Below are positions 27,161 through 40,149 of a DNA stretch of 64,000 nucleotides, one piece after another. The DNA comes from Apostichopus japonicus (lineage: Eukaryota; Echinodermata; Holothuroidea; Aspidochirotida; Stichopodidae): the NCBI RefSeq assembly GCF_037975245.1, contig NC_092565.1:23807999-23871998 (forward strand), given 5' to 3'. A program made the translations under genes and the position numbers. Numbering within the stretch: position 1 is the first letter of the stretch; each line of letters begins with the position of its first letter. The notes beneath the pieces were generated by a model, which was given only the letters and a program-made list of their open reading frames with translations, was not told where the DNA came from and searched no databases.

Positions 27161-30100
27161 CAATAACATTTAAGCACCGAGTCCCTCTTTGGTCCAATTC
27201 TGTCGCCCACTTACATACTGCTTGGTCTGAATCTACCATCAAGCCTGCTGGACACATGCACCTGCTATATGTGTCCTTGGTTTTATTATCATGAATCTTG
27301 CAGGTATCTGTGGTGTGAATTCTTGGATTCTAAGGATTCTCATAACCAATCATTGCATTGATTAAAAGGTCATTTGTGTAGCTAGGTTCTTTCCCTTAGG
27401 TTTTACAAAATCTTGACCAGTACTTTCCAAAATGTGTTTTGGTTTGTTCCCTTCAGCAGTTGGATTGTGTTCCAAGTTGCTATAAATTTGGTGATTGTGT
27501 AAATGTTTAACAGTAGGTAATATTAGCAAGTTATGTCATAGATCATCTATACATATTGATATTGCTTAGAAGAGCCTCTCTAGGTGACAGAGAATTTGTG
27601 ATCTAAATAATCACCCCCTTCCTGATTAAATATCAATTTTGGGATAAGTTTTGTTTTCTTTTGCAACCATTCATACTTTAAAAAATGCCATTAATATTTC
27701 TTGGAGCTGGTTTTGCTGTGTACATGTATGAACATGTTTATTCTCTCTAAAGGTAGTTGATGGCAATTATTTATCGGAAGCTTTATTAATTTACTATTCT
27801 TTTGTTTAAACCTAGTCTCTTGAACTTATATACAGAAAGATATGATTTTTGTTGAAACATTAAATTGCTTCCCTGTTGACTCGATCAGTTTTGTTGAGGC
27901 AGCTGTTCTGAAGTTGTAGGTTCAAAAAATGTTCAAGTTGGTCTTTAGACAGATTGGAAACAAATTATACATTTCAATCATCTACAGATGTGTTGATGGT
28001 AAATTAAACAGATCTTTCGTAATTTCTAACAAGTACATACAGGCTTTCCATTATTTTGTCATGGAAAAGAAGTTTCATCCTTTCTCCTTTTAGAGACATC
28101 CAACTTAAAAACATTCTTCTTATATTAGACAGTTACTCTCAACCATCAGATGTGGGTATTATTTTATGTTTTAATGATCAGTTCAATTTGCGTCAAGCAA
28201 GAGTGCAGATAATTCCAAGTGTCTCGTCTGTGCGTGGGACAGTCAAGTGTCTGGTCCGTGGGTGGGACGGTACAGTACGTTGTTAGGAAAGTTTATTCAT
28301 TGCTGCTGGTTGATCTCCTAACATCCTGGAAATTCTTACACTAAATTTCTGAGAATGAAGATCTGTAGAATTGTTAAAATCATTACAGAGGAACAAATTA
28401 TTTGATTTAGTGTCATACTAGTAATGTGATAGTGTGCAAGTCCAATGCCAACTCAGAAGTGCCACCACTGTAGACTGGAACTTCTGTTGTACGTTTTGTT
28501 TGGCTTGGTTGTTGCTGGTTGTTCTTCAGACATTGGAGATTCTTACACTAAATTTTTTGACAAAAGTGTTCTTTTTTGTGAGAGTTGGGACATACACTAT
28601 TAACGCAGGTATTCCTTATATACATTACAGTGCATACCCAAAACAATGTACAATTTCAGTGTATACTCAGCAATCCCCTACCACTGTAAGCTGGAATTAC
28701 TGTATGCAATGGAATTCATGTTGTAGTAAAGTGATCCAGATGATTTGACCTCTAAACAAAAGGTGCTATTGTCCTAGGTCACCTTTCTTGCACAGATGTC
28801 AATAGCATGGCAGTAGCCCTATAAAACAAGAAGTGCTCTCATGGTTTGTGTCACAGGAGCCTTAGCATGTGGTTGATTTTATAGTGCAAAACTTATGACC
28901 CACCCACACACAACCTTGTGGTGGAACTGATTGACTCATCTTACTGTCATAGTGTATATAAAAGTAATACTGTGGAAGATGAACGGCCAAGGTTAATAGC
29001 CCTATTGATGTATATGAGAGGGGAGGGGGGGGGGGGGTGGGAGGGAGGAGATGGGGCTGGGGAGGGGGCAGTCGAAGCAGTAATGTGTAGAATATATAAG
29101 GTGGTTTGACTTGAGAAGAGCACCTAAGCACTGGAGAACTAGTTAAATTCTAAAAGTGAAGGCTTAAAATAATGTCTGGTTGAACACATCTCTGGGATTA
29201 ATTGTCAGATAGTTCAGTTAAAAGCATTATTCAATACAATAGTATGTTTGGAAACTGATGAGAATTTAGTAGTAGATAAATGTGTAATTGGATGATTAAA
29301 CAAGGAACCAAATTGAAAATAGAGAAATGTGTCAAATTAGTGTGAAGATCTTTAAAGTTCTTAATGTTACAGTTCTTTGTGTTTGAATTTACAGAAGTTT
29401 TACATTTTGGAAAGGTTAGGAAGAAGTACTGTATGGGGCTGGTGTTAGTAGGTAAATCCATCTTTTGAAGGAAGCAATTAGAATGGCTTGTTTTGTGAAA
29501 CTGGATAAATCATGTGACAAGACAGCTTTAGATGTCATAGAAGACAGTGAAAGGGGAGGTTGAGGTGCTTGCTACAGAATAAGTCTCCTTTCCAATTCTG
29601 AATCAGAAAATGACACTTCAGTTGATACATTGATAGTCTGCATGTAGTTATATACCTGTACAGGTCTAAAGTAATCATCCACTTTCTTTGCCCATTTCTG
29701 GCGATCAGAATTCTTTTACATCACTCCCACCCAGACAAGCCTTCTTTGTCGAGAATGTGGTACAAGCAGTAGTTGTGCAGAGATCTAGGTAATAAAGCAA
29801 GTGGTATCTTAGAGCGAAATCTTTGCCAATGGATGTGGTTATATGTGCGAAAGTCTATCCAGATGCAATTATATCAACTTTATCAAGCTCAGTCAAACCT
29901 ACAAGCTTCAGTGACCCCAAAATTTTGCTGAGTTCATAAATAATTCAGCAGGTAATAAACACCTACTCAGTGCTGGCTTACAGAACCTAGTTGCTGTTAA
30001 CTGTCTGTCCTTGGCGAGTAGAGTTATGATGCTGTTTTCCAATACAGCATGCATGCATATGTTCTGTGGAGGCTGTGGAGCACTTACTTTGTTATAGGTT

Positions 30101-30194
30101 TTGTCTCTTGTCTTCATTTAAAAGACAGTGGTACAGACCTTACATTTTGAATGTTAGGTACAGATAGTTGGGAATATTTGCTACAAAATGCAAA

Positions 30195-30230
30195 TGGGGA
30201 GGGGAGGGGGGAGGGGTGGGGAGGGGAATT
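30195..30230 (+). repeat. G-rich tract with quadruplex potential
   Basis: At least five runs of four or more G separated by A or T. Confidence 0.75.
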
Positions 30231-33200
30231 GATAAGAGAAATGTTACTCTCAAACTATCATTTTCAATATTTTTTAAGTCAAAGCTGTTCAGAGGAAAGT
30301 TGAAAAATGATATATTTAGACTGCTGTGTAGAAAATCATGAGCCTCCACGAAACCATCTGGATGTTTAATGATTCATACATGAATGTACAGTAGTACATG
30401 GTTCATGCAGATACTGACCGATCACATATGTATACCCCCACTTGTACTTATTCAGTTAAAAATAATATGAATTTGTCTGTGTAATCCAGGAAAAAATTTA
30501 GTGTTCAAATTTGTGTAGTCGGTTTGAAAGCTCTGAAATTTTGTTTCATATAAAAGAATATATTTACCATGAATGTATAAAATATGTGCACTATTACAGC
30601 AATTTGCATTGCACTTTGTGACATGAAACAGGATAAAGTATTTATTGGTGGGGGAAGGTATTAAAGATGCACAGAAAAGTTGCATTCAGGTAAAGACTTG
30701 AAGGCAGAACCTAAGTGCTTTCTCATTTTGATCTCACTTTACTAAGTAATGCACACTATTACATCACTCACTTCTGCCCATGTACCTTACAATGGATATC
30801 TTAAAGCAGTTAAACCAGTTGTTTCATAATTGAATTTACATCCATTAACATTTCTTACCACATCCACTGGGTGTAATTTACTTACCTGCCCCCCCCCCCC
30901 CCCCTATCTGCCATGGTTCATTGCATTCTATCTACTCTACCTAGTGTAGGTGATTAGTAAAATTCTTTGTGCTCCTGTGACACTGAGATAGCAATTCTAA
31001 GATGCTTGCATTTAAGTGTATTTGTGTAGAGGGAACATCTTACGTTGCCAACGCAACCAGAAAAAAATGGACCGATTTACCTTTATAATATAATTACAGT
31101 TTTGACATTAGAACACAGAATTCGGATGTACTGTAATAATTAGAATACGGCTTACAGAATGAATAGATGTTACTGCTACTTCTTCGTATCTTCGTATCAA
31201 TGTATATATGCATTCAGTTATATCTCCAAGTCTTTGTAATAGATATTTGAGAAAGTTGTCAGACTTAGTTTTCTGCAGGATATAATAATACCGTATGCTG
31301 CATAACCTGAAGACATTCAGTGACATTTCAGTGGACAGAAATGCTAGCGACTAATAATGCCTAGAGCTGACACCTGATGTTTGAAACACGCTTTTGGAGT
31401 TTAGAGAATCTACTTTAACTTGACGTGCAATCTCAATGCTAGCAATGCAGTTTGATAGATTACTGTAGGCTTGACTTTCTGACCTTTCGTTTGAAATAAT
31501 GAAGAATATAAAAGTGACAAGTTTATTGTGTATTTGGTGATAAAATTAGAGGACATGTGTTTTATTTTTGATCAATCGAAATCGAATCATTGTTGGGGTT
31601 GTATGAGATATTTGTTCAACTTTTTTGAAGGAAACTTAGTGACCACCGAAAACCAAAAAATATCTGCTTTCTGAATTTTGTGTGGTTTACATGTTATATG
31701 CTGACCAAGCCATGGAATATTTACACGTTTTGGGATATCTCCAAATTGTAAACCATACAAAATGATCTAAACTATAAATGCCATAGTCGCGTGAAGTTTA
31801 AGTTTAAGCCATTTTTGCGCTTCTCACATACATATGTGACTGCTCAGCGGTGTTGAGTAACTGCCTCCTTCCCGGCCGATTAATTAGCCTGCCTTTAGTT
31901 GCGATAGATTTCATAGTTTAAGACTTGTGACTGCTTCAAGAAGGTCTTGCTTATCACCACCTCTTCCGTTGAGTGTACATGGTTGAATACTCTCCATTAT
32001 TGAAAGCTAAACATAAAATGACTTATCTCTGTGAGATCAAACAGCTCAGGGCATCATCAGGGAAAGAGCTCTTTTCTTGCCAAGTTTGTTCCTTTAATCT
32101 GCCTTTCAAAACCTATAGAATAAAACTCTTTTGCAACCAAAATTCCTTTCTAAATATCCTGACTTCACTTTGTTGTCAAGATCCAATAGGGCATAAAAGG
32201 GGGGCTGCCTAACTGAACAACATATTGCGCGCTGCACACTGAGGTTTGTACTTCTCAAGTAGGTAAATTAAGTCAACCACTCCTTCTGTGTACTCTCTGG
32301 CCTTTGACCTGCACAGCAGGAATTTCTTGAAACCAGAAGCTTTGGAGACCACCACATCACCAAATTAGAAAATAAGAAGGACTGTTTTGTGTTGATGTGT
32401 GTGCTGTACTAGGAGGTAGTAAGGTATGTGTGGTTTTGTGTGTGACTTTATGCCTGGGTTTCATTACCCCATACAGGCAAAGTTCACTTCAATGCATATT
32501 TACTCAAGTCTTAAATATTTGCTTAAGCCATGGAGGACCTGTCCATCACCCTGTCCCCCCTAACTTTGAAAAGTGAATCATTAAATATATAGCAGGATGT
32601 GGGAAGACTTTGCCCTGACTATGGCAAATTCGTAGAAAATTACTCTGACATGTTCCCTCTCTGGGTGATGACTTAAAATGATTTAAATAACTAAAATAAC
32701 TAACTAGTGTGCCTTTGCTTCAGAGCAGAATTCCATTTCCCAATGTCCCATTACTTAGCAGTTTACATTTCTATGTCAGATCTAGGTCACAGTCTTCAGA
32801 AAAATTTTTATGGGGGTTTAACTTAGAAAAAAGCCTTATTTGCAAGAAAATTGGCATAAGAAAGTCCAGATTTAGAATCCTGATTATAAATAAACAACAG
32901 TTTGAAAACAAAGTACTTGTAACATTAAGCTCTCATTTTTTGTCTGTTTTCCACTTATGTTGCAACATGTGTAATTTTGTAATGTAAACTTGTACATTTA
33001 TGTTAATTCAACTAAACTGATGGCTGTTTTTAAAGGTAATTAAAACTAGGAAATCATGCTTCAAATAAAACTCACAAAAATTAACCAAATGTTAGAAATA
33101 TGCTAAGGAATGGTAGATCTAGACCATGTATTCCACCATGAATCTGGATTATCCATTAGGGCTACGTTGCATTTCAGGAGTCAGGAAAGCTTAACTGAAA

Positions 33201-35190
33201 TAACATTAACAGGCCAGGTTTGGATAATGAAAACTTAACAATCCCTTCTCACATGCACATCTTCCTATCGGTGCCCTAATTTACATGGTTTTAATGTTAA
33301 TGGAAAGAACTGGAGTGATAAATGATGCATTATTTTACAAAATCTTTGAGCTAGTTTAAAAATGAATAACATCTGGGGCAATGACAGCCAAGATTTAGCC
33401 AAGATTTACTTCAAAGGATATCGACTTGCCATGGATATGGTTATTGTGAGGTGTGTATGACTTCACTTTATATTTCAGAAATTTAATTTGAAATTTGGCT
33501 AAGGTTATCGTTTTGACAGGCATGTACTCAATACAATTGTCAATGCAGAGTGTGATCATCCGAATGCCCCAATGGTTTCCAGCAGTTCCTACTATTACAG
33601 AAAATCATTTGCAGTGCCAGTAAGCCCAACGTTTTACTTAACGAACAACAGATCAAATGATGCCAGGGAAGGGCAAATGACTGTTAGTAATTATAATTGT
33701 TGAACAGGTTTTCACTATTTTTATCCTCAAAACACAGTTATTGATTTAATTTTCTAGTCATCCTTTTAATTCTGGCAGCCATTTACCTGATACAAAGAAA
33801 GGTTTCTCGGTAGGACTGGTAATTGATGGTACCTAATCAATGCAGCTTGTTTTGCGAGTCCTACAGTCTTGTTTGTTGACTACCTTCTCTGTGGATGGTT
33901 CCTATTGTTCCCATTGTGTGTACTGCTTTACCCTTAAAATACAGAGCTCTCCATTCCCAGGTAAAGAAATGGATTGATAACACCATTGTTTGTTTAAATC
34001 TCCTTTCTATTTGTCCCCAAATTTCAACAATGCGAGCTGATATCATGTAACTTGTTATTCCATGATATGCAGCCGATAGATATTTTTTGGGGCCTTGAAG
34101 TTTGAACAAAGACAAAGTTGACACCCCCAAAGAAACGTTCAAAACAGATTCTTGTAAAAAAAAATCCTTTGCAGACATAAAACTTTAGCCAGCAAAAGAT
34201 GTCACTTGAGACACTTGCGAACAGTTCTTGATTCCAAGGCGCATCAAGACTTCCTTAAAGGAGCTCTTTGCATTCGGTCTTTTACGAATAGACCAATCAT
34301 TATAGATTGTAATTGAACAAACCAACACACTCCTAGGTTGGACTTTTTTGTCTCCCAGTGAAAGAAATGAGCAAATTTGTGATTACTTTTAGTTCAGTTT
34401 GCAATGTTCCCCTCCCCCTTACTCCTTCCCCCTCCCCAAGATGCTTTTCAATATTAGTGTTTTATCACATATAAAATGCAACTTTTTGAAAGTTTCAAAC
34501 TTTGCAATCATTATGTTATCAAACCAGCACACTTAGTTTATAGTGGATTTCAAATATTAAATAACCGTTGAATGGAAACCAGGATAACTAAAGGGGAAAA
34601 AAACTGCATAAATGCATGTTAATTGAACTGTTTTGTATAGTTATATTATAATCTCGGTGGAATCCATTCTTTGGGCCATTTACTGAAGGCTTATGATATC
34701 AGGAGTGATGTGTGGGTGAGCCCCTTTGTTAGTAGACACTAGCAGATTTTATCAAGCCGATCCTATTATTCATTCGGGGGTACCATAGAATGCTTTGTAA
34801 TAAAATCATTTATTTAATTGTGCAATGATTAGGTCGTCATTTCAAAGTACAGCTGACTGTAGCGTTTGGGGTGATTTTGGGCAGATCGTTCATACTGTTT
34901 AATTAACAGAACTTACCATTGAAGTAGACTTTCCATAGTAATACAGTTGAGTACATTTCACTTAATAAGTTCCATTCCTAGTAATGATAGAAATCATAGG
35001 ATTGCCCGAAAATTGGACAGATTAGCATTTTCTCTGCTATCAATGTTTAAAAAAAAATTGTTTGGGTGACCTATTTCTTAGAATTTATTGATATCATTGT
35101 TTAATATTTATCCCTGAGAGTGTTAACACTGTATTAACTGATTTGGTTATTGTGCTACTCTGCTGGATCAGCAATACTGCACTTTCAATT

Positions 35191-35210
35191 GTATTGAATA
35201 TATTCAATAC
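35191..35210. repeat. Perfect 20-bp palindrome
   Basis: GTATTGAATA joined to TATTCAATAC. Confidence 0.9.
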
Positions 35211-38202
35211 TTTCTTCTGAAGTCTTCTTTCCTATTCATAAGGGCAATAATATGCTTTTTAGAAGTGAAAGTTCCCTTGATTTGACTCCTACTGACTGAC
35301 TCATGACTCAGGTTATAAACATTCTGTTGAAATTGATGGACAAAAATAAAATAAAATAATGGGTGTATTTATATGCAATATACCATCAAGCACCCTTATA
35401 TAAGGTTCATAGCCTATGGCTATCATTAAAACTTTCTCCACTAAAGGTGTAGCATGGCTTTGCATTGAGTCAGTAACCATGCTGTCACTGACTAGCTATT
35501 AGCTTTGAAGTACTTCGTGACTTGAGGTCCAAGTAGTTCATAAGTGATGGAGGAAAACATTGTTGGGAGAATCTTTGCATTCTTCTCAGCTGGGCATGAA
35601 CAAAAGTAATGTCATATTGGTCTACGCATTGGTCTACATGTTATCGTTCAACTTGATCTTTCTCACTAGTCATTAAGTCAGTTTGATGCAACCAGGGAGC
35701 TGTTATTAGAAATTGCACACTTGTTGCTACCACATGCAATGGTCGGTCTGTCGTCCCTTGGAGTCCACCCCCGTGTACATAACTGCAATTTATTTCAAAG
35801 TTGTTTCCTTTGAAAACTTGCAGGGTTATATATGAGATACATCAGTTTTAATTGTACAAAGTACACTAATGGTAGTGGCAGGTAAGAGCCAATTGCTAAA
35901 ATTGTCAATTAATTATTTCAATATTTCACTGCAAACCAAGGGAAAGCAATTCCTTAATTTTAATAGAAACTCTATTTGATGTTGTAGAGCTAAGTCTTCC
36001 AGATTGCTGTAGGACTTTGTCACACATTGTGTAACAGTGTAGCCTATCAACACTGATGAATAGTGAAATGTGATAATAATAAAACAGTGCTTACCATTTG
36101 GGTTTCTGCCAGATAACACACAGAGAGATCATCAATGCAAAGGTGTTTGTGAGAACAAGCCTGCAAAGTTTCTGTCATCATTTACAGGGGGTCTACACTG
36201 TTCATGAGAAGGAAGTTATATGCAGAAGTTGCGGTATGTAAAAATAGCACATTTCAAAGCCTAAAAATCTGGCAACCTTTTGTGAACAGATGCCAAAAGG
36301 TCTCCCTCCCACTTCTCTGTTGAGTAATATCATCTTTCTCCACATTAGGGTTTTCTTCGATAAAAGAAGCCCAGATTGATCAGCTATTGATCAAAACATA
36401 GGTTTTGAAATAAATTTGTGACTTTAGATTTTTGTGGGCATTTTGGGTTACTCTTCTTTTCCTTCTTCTTCATCATCTCTCTGAGGCTAAAACTTTTTTT
36501 CTAGAGACTGGGAAGATGTAAAGCCTACCTTGATAAATTGTATAATTTGGTGAAATTCAGGACCAGCATTGGTCAAAAACAGTGATTCTGTAGAATGCAT
36601 TTAACTACTGATTAGAGACTTGCTCTGGATAATTTGTTGTTGTTGTCTTTTTTCCCAAAGTACATTTTTAGCTTGAAAGTGCTATAGTTGTTTATCTTCC
36701 TCTTTGTTTTTGTTAGCTTTAAGTCAGTGTTCTTGGTCTTTGTTAGCTTTAGCCAGTTTTGTAGTTCTATCCCATTGGGGTTGGTTTTTGTCAACAGTCC
36801 TGTATCAATTAACAGTTTTATGATGTTCTTGTTCACCAGAGCAGTAACAACTCTACACAGTGTACGTGATAACTTGAAACCATCCGTGAAATAAATAATT
36901 TGTCACTGTATGTGTGTTGCTGCATGCAATATATTATAGCCCCCTGTTGTGTTACATTCAGTACAAACTACATACAAAAGATACTACTCAACCTACCAGC
37001 ATACATGCATGGGCATATAATATTGTTGTTGGTTAGCTTTTCAACAGCTTAAATAAATGAATGAACAATACGCAGTACTGTACTTCATCCTAACCAATGG
37101 CAAAACATGTTTACAAGAAATTAAGAAGTATTATCAATGAATTATTGTTTTCTTCAGCATCAGTTCATTCATTCTAGTTTTGAATTAGCGTAGCTCTACG
37201 GGAGCTTGGTTTCTCCAAACACTAGAATGACTTAATAGACCTTTCTAAACACATACTTGAATCTCCTTAATTGCTTGTTGAGGAAGTTATTAAGAGTTGG
37301 ACAACCCGTTTCGTTAATTTCCTTGCCTGGTAAGCTGTTAGTAGCTGACAAGCTCTATGATTCTAGATTAAGGAAAAATTATCATGTCATAAAGAAGCTT
37401 TTTGCATATTTGTTTTTTAAGTGATCGTAAATTTGGCACTGTATATTGCATCTAAAATTGCCATAACAGTGTAGTTCGTACATGGTTGGTTGAGGTCTGT
37501 TGCAAAATGCAAAGATGTGTATTGGTTTTTGTACTCAGGAACCATAGAATTATATGTTAATGGGGCAAAGTAGTTCTAGGTCTTACTAGCCAAACTTGAA
37601 CAATAAATTATACCCTGGATTCATGTTATAAAAATTCCTGTAAATGCTTTGCTGTTGGTAACAAAGTTCAAATCTTCTGGGAACAAGGTTCTTTCAGGAA
37701 GATCTATTTATAGGTAAAATGGATACAGGAGGTTATGTTGGTAATTGTGGGATCATTTAGGCTCATCAGTAGTACATAATACATCAGTGTTACAAAGCCT
37801 ATGTTCACCTTTCTCCCTAGTTTGTAAGCATGTTCCCAGTCAGTTATAGTCTACAGTCTTGGGATTAGATAAATATCAATTTGTATTATTTATTTAAAAA
37901 AAAAAAAAAGGTAAAAAATGGAGTAAAAAAATTGTAGTATGCACTACTGGAGAAAAAAAAACTCATCATTGACTGACCATGACAAGTTGAGCACAATTGG
38001 ACCACGAGGTTCTAGTCTAGTATGGGTAATTTTCATTACCTGTACAACCTGCCAATATGTCTCACAGTCACACAGCTTTCAAAGGTTAGTACAATCCTCC
38101 TGGCTCTGTTCCGGTTGTGGAGAGGAATCTTCATCTTGTTCTAGTTTGAGCGGTGATTAAAGCCATGTTTTGAAATATGTAAGATTTATCTCCCTGTGAC
38201 CT

Positions 38203-38338
38203 TCTAGTGTAAATTTGAATCCCACATGCAGCCTGGAATAATGCAGTGTTTAAAGTCTAGTGTGGATGTGAATCCCATATGCAGCCTGGAATAATGCAGC
38301 GTGCAAAGTCTAGTGTGAATGTGAATCCCATATGCATG
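38203..38338. repeat. 53-bp minisatellite, about 2.6 copies
   Basis: Units begin TCTAGTGT at 38,203, 38,256 and 38,309 and share GAATCCCAYATGCAGCCTGG. Confidence 0.9.
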
Positions 38339-39890
38339 TTAAATTCATGTTGAAATAGTTTTCAGAACACATTCTTAGAGACTTGAAGGTTATCTTACAC
38401 ATTTTAACCTGATATCGTGGGTTATTTATTTTCAAATTTGTCCCCATTGTAAGAAATTAATAGCAACATGTTAAAATAGTTGCAAACACAGTTGAAAACC
38501 ATTGGAAAATTCCTTTCATAAAGTTAATGTTAGCGAATAAATGACTGGATACAGTAATGGGGTAGTGGCTACTGTACATAACAGTGACTGGCCAGACTAC
38601 GATGTAACAGCTGATACATCTTCAGGGTCATTGACATACTATGAAGTAGAACACACCAGCAGACAGTCATGTTGCAGCATAGTCCCAACAAGTATTTTGT
38701 TGTCAGGAATTCTGTCAAAAGGAAAGATCTCTTGTCTAAGAGTATCATGGTAAATAGCAAGTGAACTGTTTTTGCAGACCTTGAAGCCCTCAGATGATTG
38801 TTTCATTACTGTTCCCTCCATGGTTGTTGCTAGCTCCTACTTTTTCCAGTCAGGTAATTTGAAACCTTCAACATAATAAAATCATTGAGTCATGACATTC
38901 ACATTCACCGGGCATAAGATAGGTCTCTTATTAATCATATTTGTCTCTCCCTCTCTGCATAGAGTGGACATTTCCTTAACAACTACTTGTAACATTTTAC
39001 TCTTCTCTGTATTGCATCTCAAAATCCAACATCACAAAGTTTTTGCTGTGAAGGGAATTTTGCTAAATGATTCCCTCCCCCTATGGTTAACTTGACCTCA
39101 CCCCAACAAGGTATAAGCAAAGTTTGGATGATGAGCCACTGTCCCTTAAATTAAGCAGGCTTTTGTATGGTACTAAGTTTCCAGAATTTTGCTAAACCTA
39201 ACAAGCATTGCTCAAAGAGTAAGGTTAAAATTGATCCACATTGTCCTAGGTACAGCATTTCCATCAAATTAATGTTTACTTGGGATTGGTTAATGTATTT
39301 GTTCGTTTCTGAACAATTCATCTCCAGGACACTGTCATATAATATGACACTCATATTGTTATCAAGGTATATGTAATTCTTGTCAAAATGCATTGTATCT
39401 TTTGGAGTCAGATATATATGGCAAACCTATACAAATAAATTGGATTGCTATTGAATTTTGGTGTCAAGGAAAGCTCATTGGAAATTTACCAATATTATTA
39501 ATTGAAAAATCTACTTGAAAGCTGGAGAGAAGACTTTACAGTACACAAGTATGGTACCGTAACTGTAACTTGATAATACTAAGTTTGTTCCTTTTCTGAA
39601 TATGAAGCAAATCTGGTTGCCTACAGTAGGTGATAAACTGATATGTTCCTCCTTGCCACAGCCAGCCTAGTTGTCCTATTTTTCGTAGCCCTCTATTTTC
39701 TGTTGTATTTCGAAGAAGCAGCCTGTAATGTAGTGTGGTTTGCACTGTTTTGTGCAGTTAGTGTTAGTGCCAGGAATCTGGGTAACACTCTACTGCTATG
39801 GTAGTAATACTTACAGTTGAGCAGTTTAATGATCTACCTTCATATTTAAGTGACCTTTTTTCATTTGTTTTTTATTTTATATATTTCCAG

Positions 39891-40149
39891 ATTTGAAGAA
39901 CACGTACTGGATTTGAATGAACCAAGTTGTGGCAACGTGTGGTTTACAGCGCTGTGTACAATAATATCCATTACTAGCTGGATATATATGATATCAATTG
40001 ATATTGTACTAATACTGGAGGCTTTGCCATATGACTTGATAGAGAGATCATGATGGTTGGCAGCAGAGTAGATTCCTTATGCGGACGGACGTTTCTGTTT
40101 TGCCTCTTTATTGCACTGTTTCTTAATTTAGCTTCAAGCAGACAACCAA
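39891..40149 (+). CDS. FGFR: Receptor exon: 5'UTR end, start codon and signal peptide (CDS 40,050-40,149)
   Basis: A pyrimidine-rich tract ending in tttccag at 39,890 marks an acceptor, so at least one non-coding exon lies upstream. The frame opens at ATG 40,050; an in-frame TGA at 40,032-40,034 excludes an earlier start. A second ATG follows at 40,053 and has the better context (A at -3, G at +4), so translation may begin at either. Residues 1-33 show a short basic or polar N-terminus and a hydrophobic core of about 15 residues (FLFCLFIALFLNLA, roughly 15-28), with a likely signal peptidase site just after ASS. The exon ends at 40,149 before GTAAGC, leaving one base (phase 1), which matches the next exon. 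The link to the FN3 exon across 6.8 kb rests on phase, strand and the need for a signal peptide; an extra exon between them is possible. Confidence 0.7.
39917..40053 (+). promoter_or_regulatory. Two upstream ORFs in the 5'UTR, the second overlapping the main start
   Basis: uORF1 runs from ATG 39,917 to TAA at 39,962-39,964 (15 codons). uORF2 runs from ATG 39,988 to TGA at 40,051-40,053 (21 codons). Its stop overlaps the receptor ATG at 40,050 in an ATGA arrangement. Such layouts usually lower translation of the main frame or make it depend on leaky scanning or reinitiation. The ORFs are seen directly; the effect is inference. Confidence 0.5.

Larger units (their letters stand above)
22900..39890 (+). 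other. CpG-poor, T-rich tract, probable 5' intron of the receptor gene
   Basis: No coding exon can be supported here. Unlike the sequence before about 22.9 kb, CpG is rare (often none in 60 bp) and T exceeds A on the plus strand, as in the introns further right. The acceptor at 39,890 requires an exon upstream. Besides the listed minisatellites and palindromes it holds G-rich tracts at 29,021-29,070 and 30,195-30,230, a 16-C run at 30,889-30,904, and a patch with more CpG at about 31.0-32.0 kb. Small ORFs (largest about 105 codons, minus strand, 33,861-34,178) resemble nothing I know. Confidence 0.5.

Noticed and set aside
33861-34178. 105-codon minus-strand ORF considered as a retroelement remnant
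   Set aside because: No reverse transcriptase, gag or integrase motif, and it lies in the CpG-poor intron-like tract.
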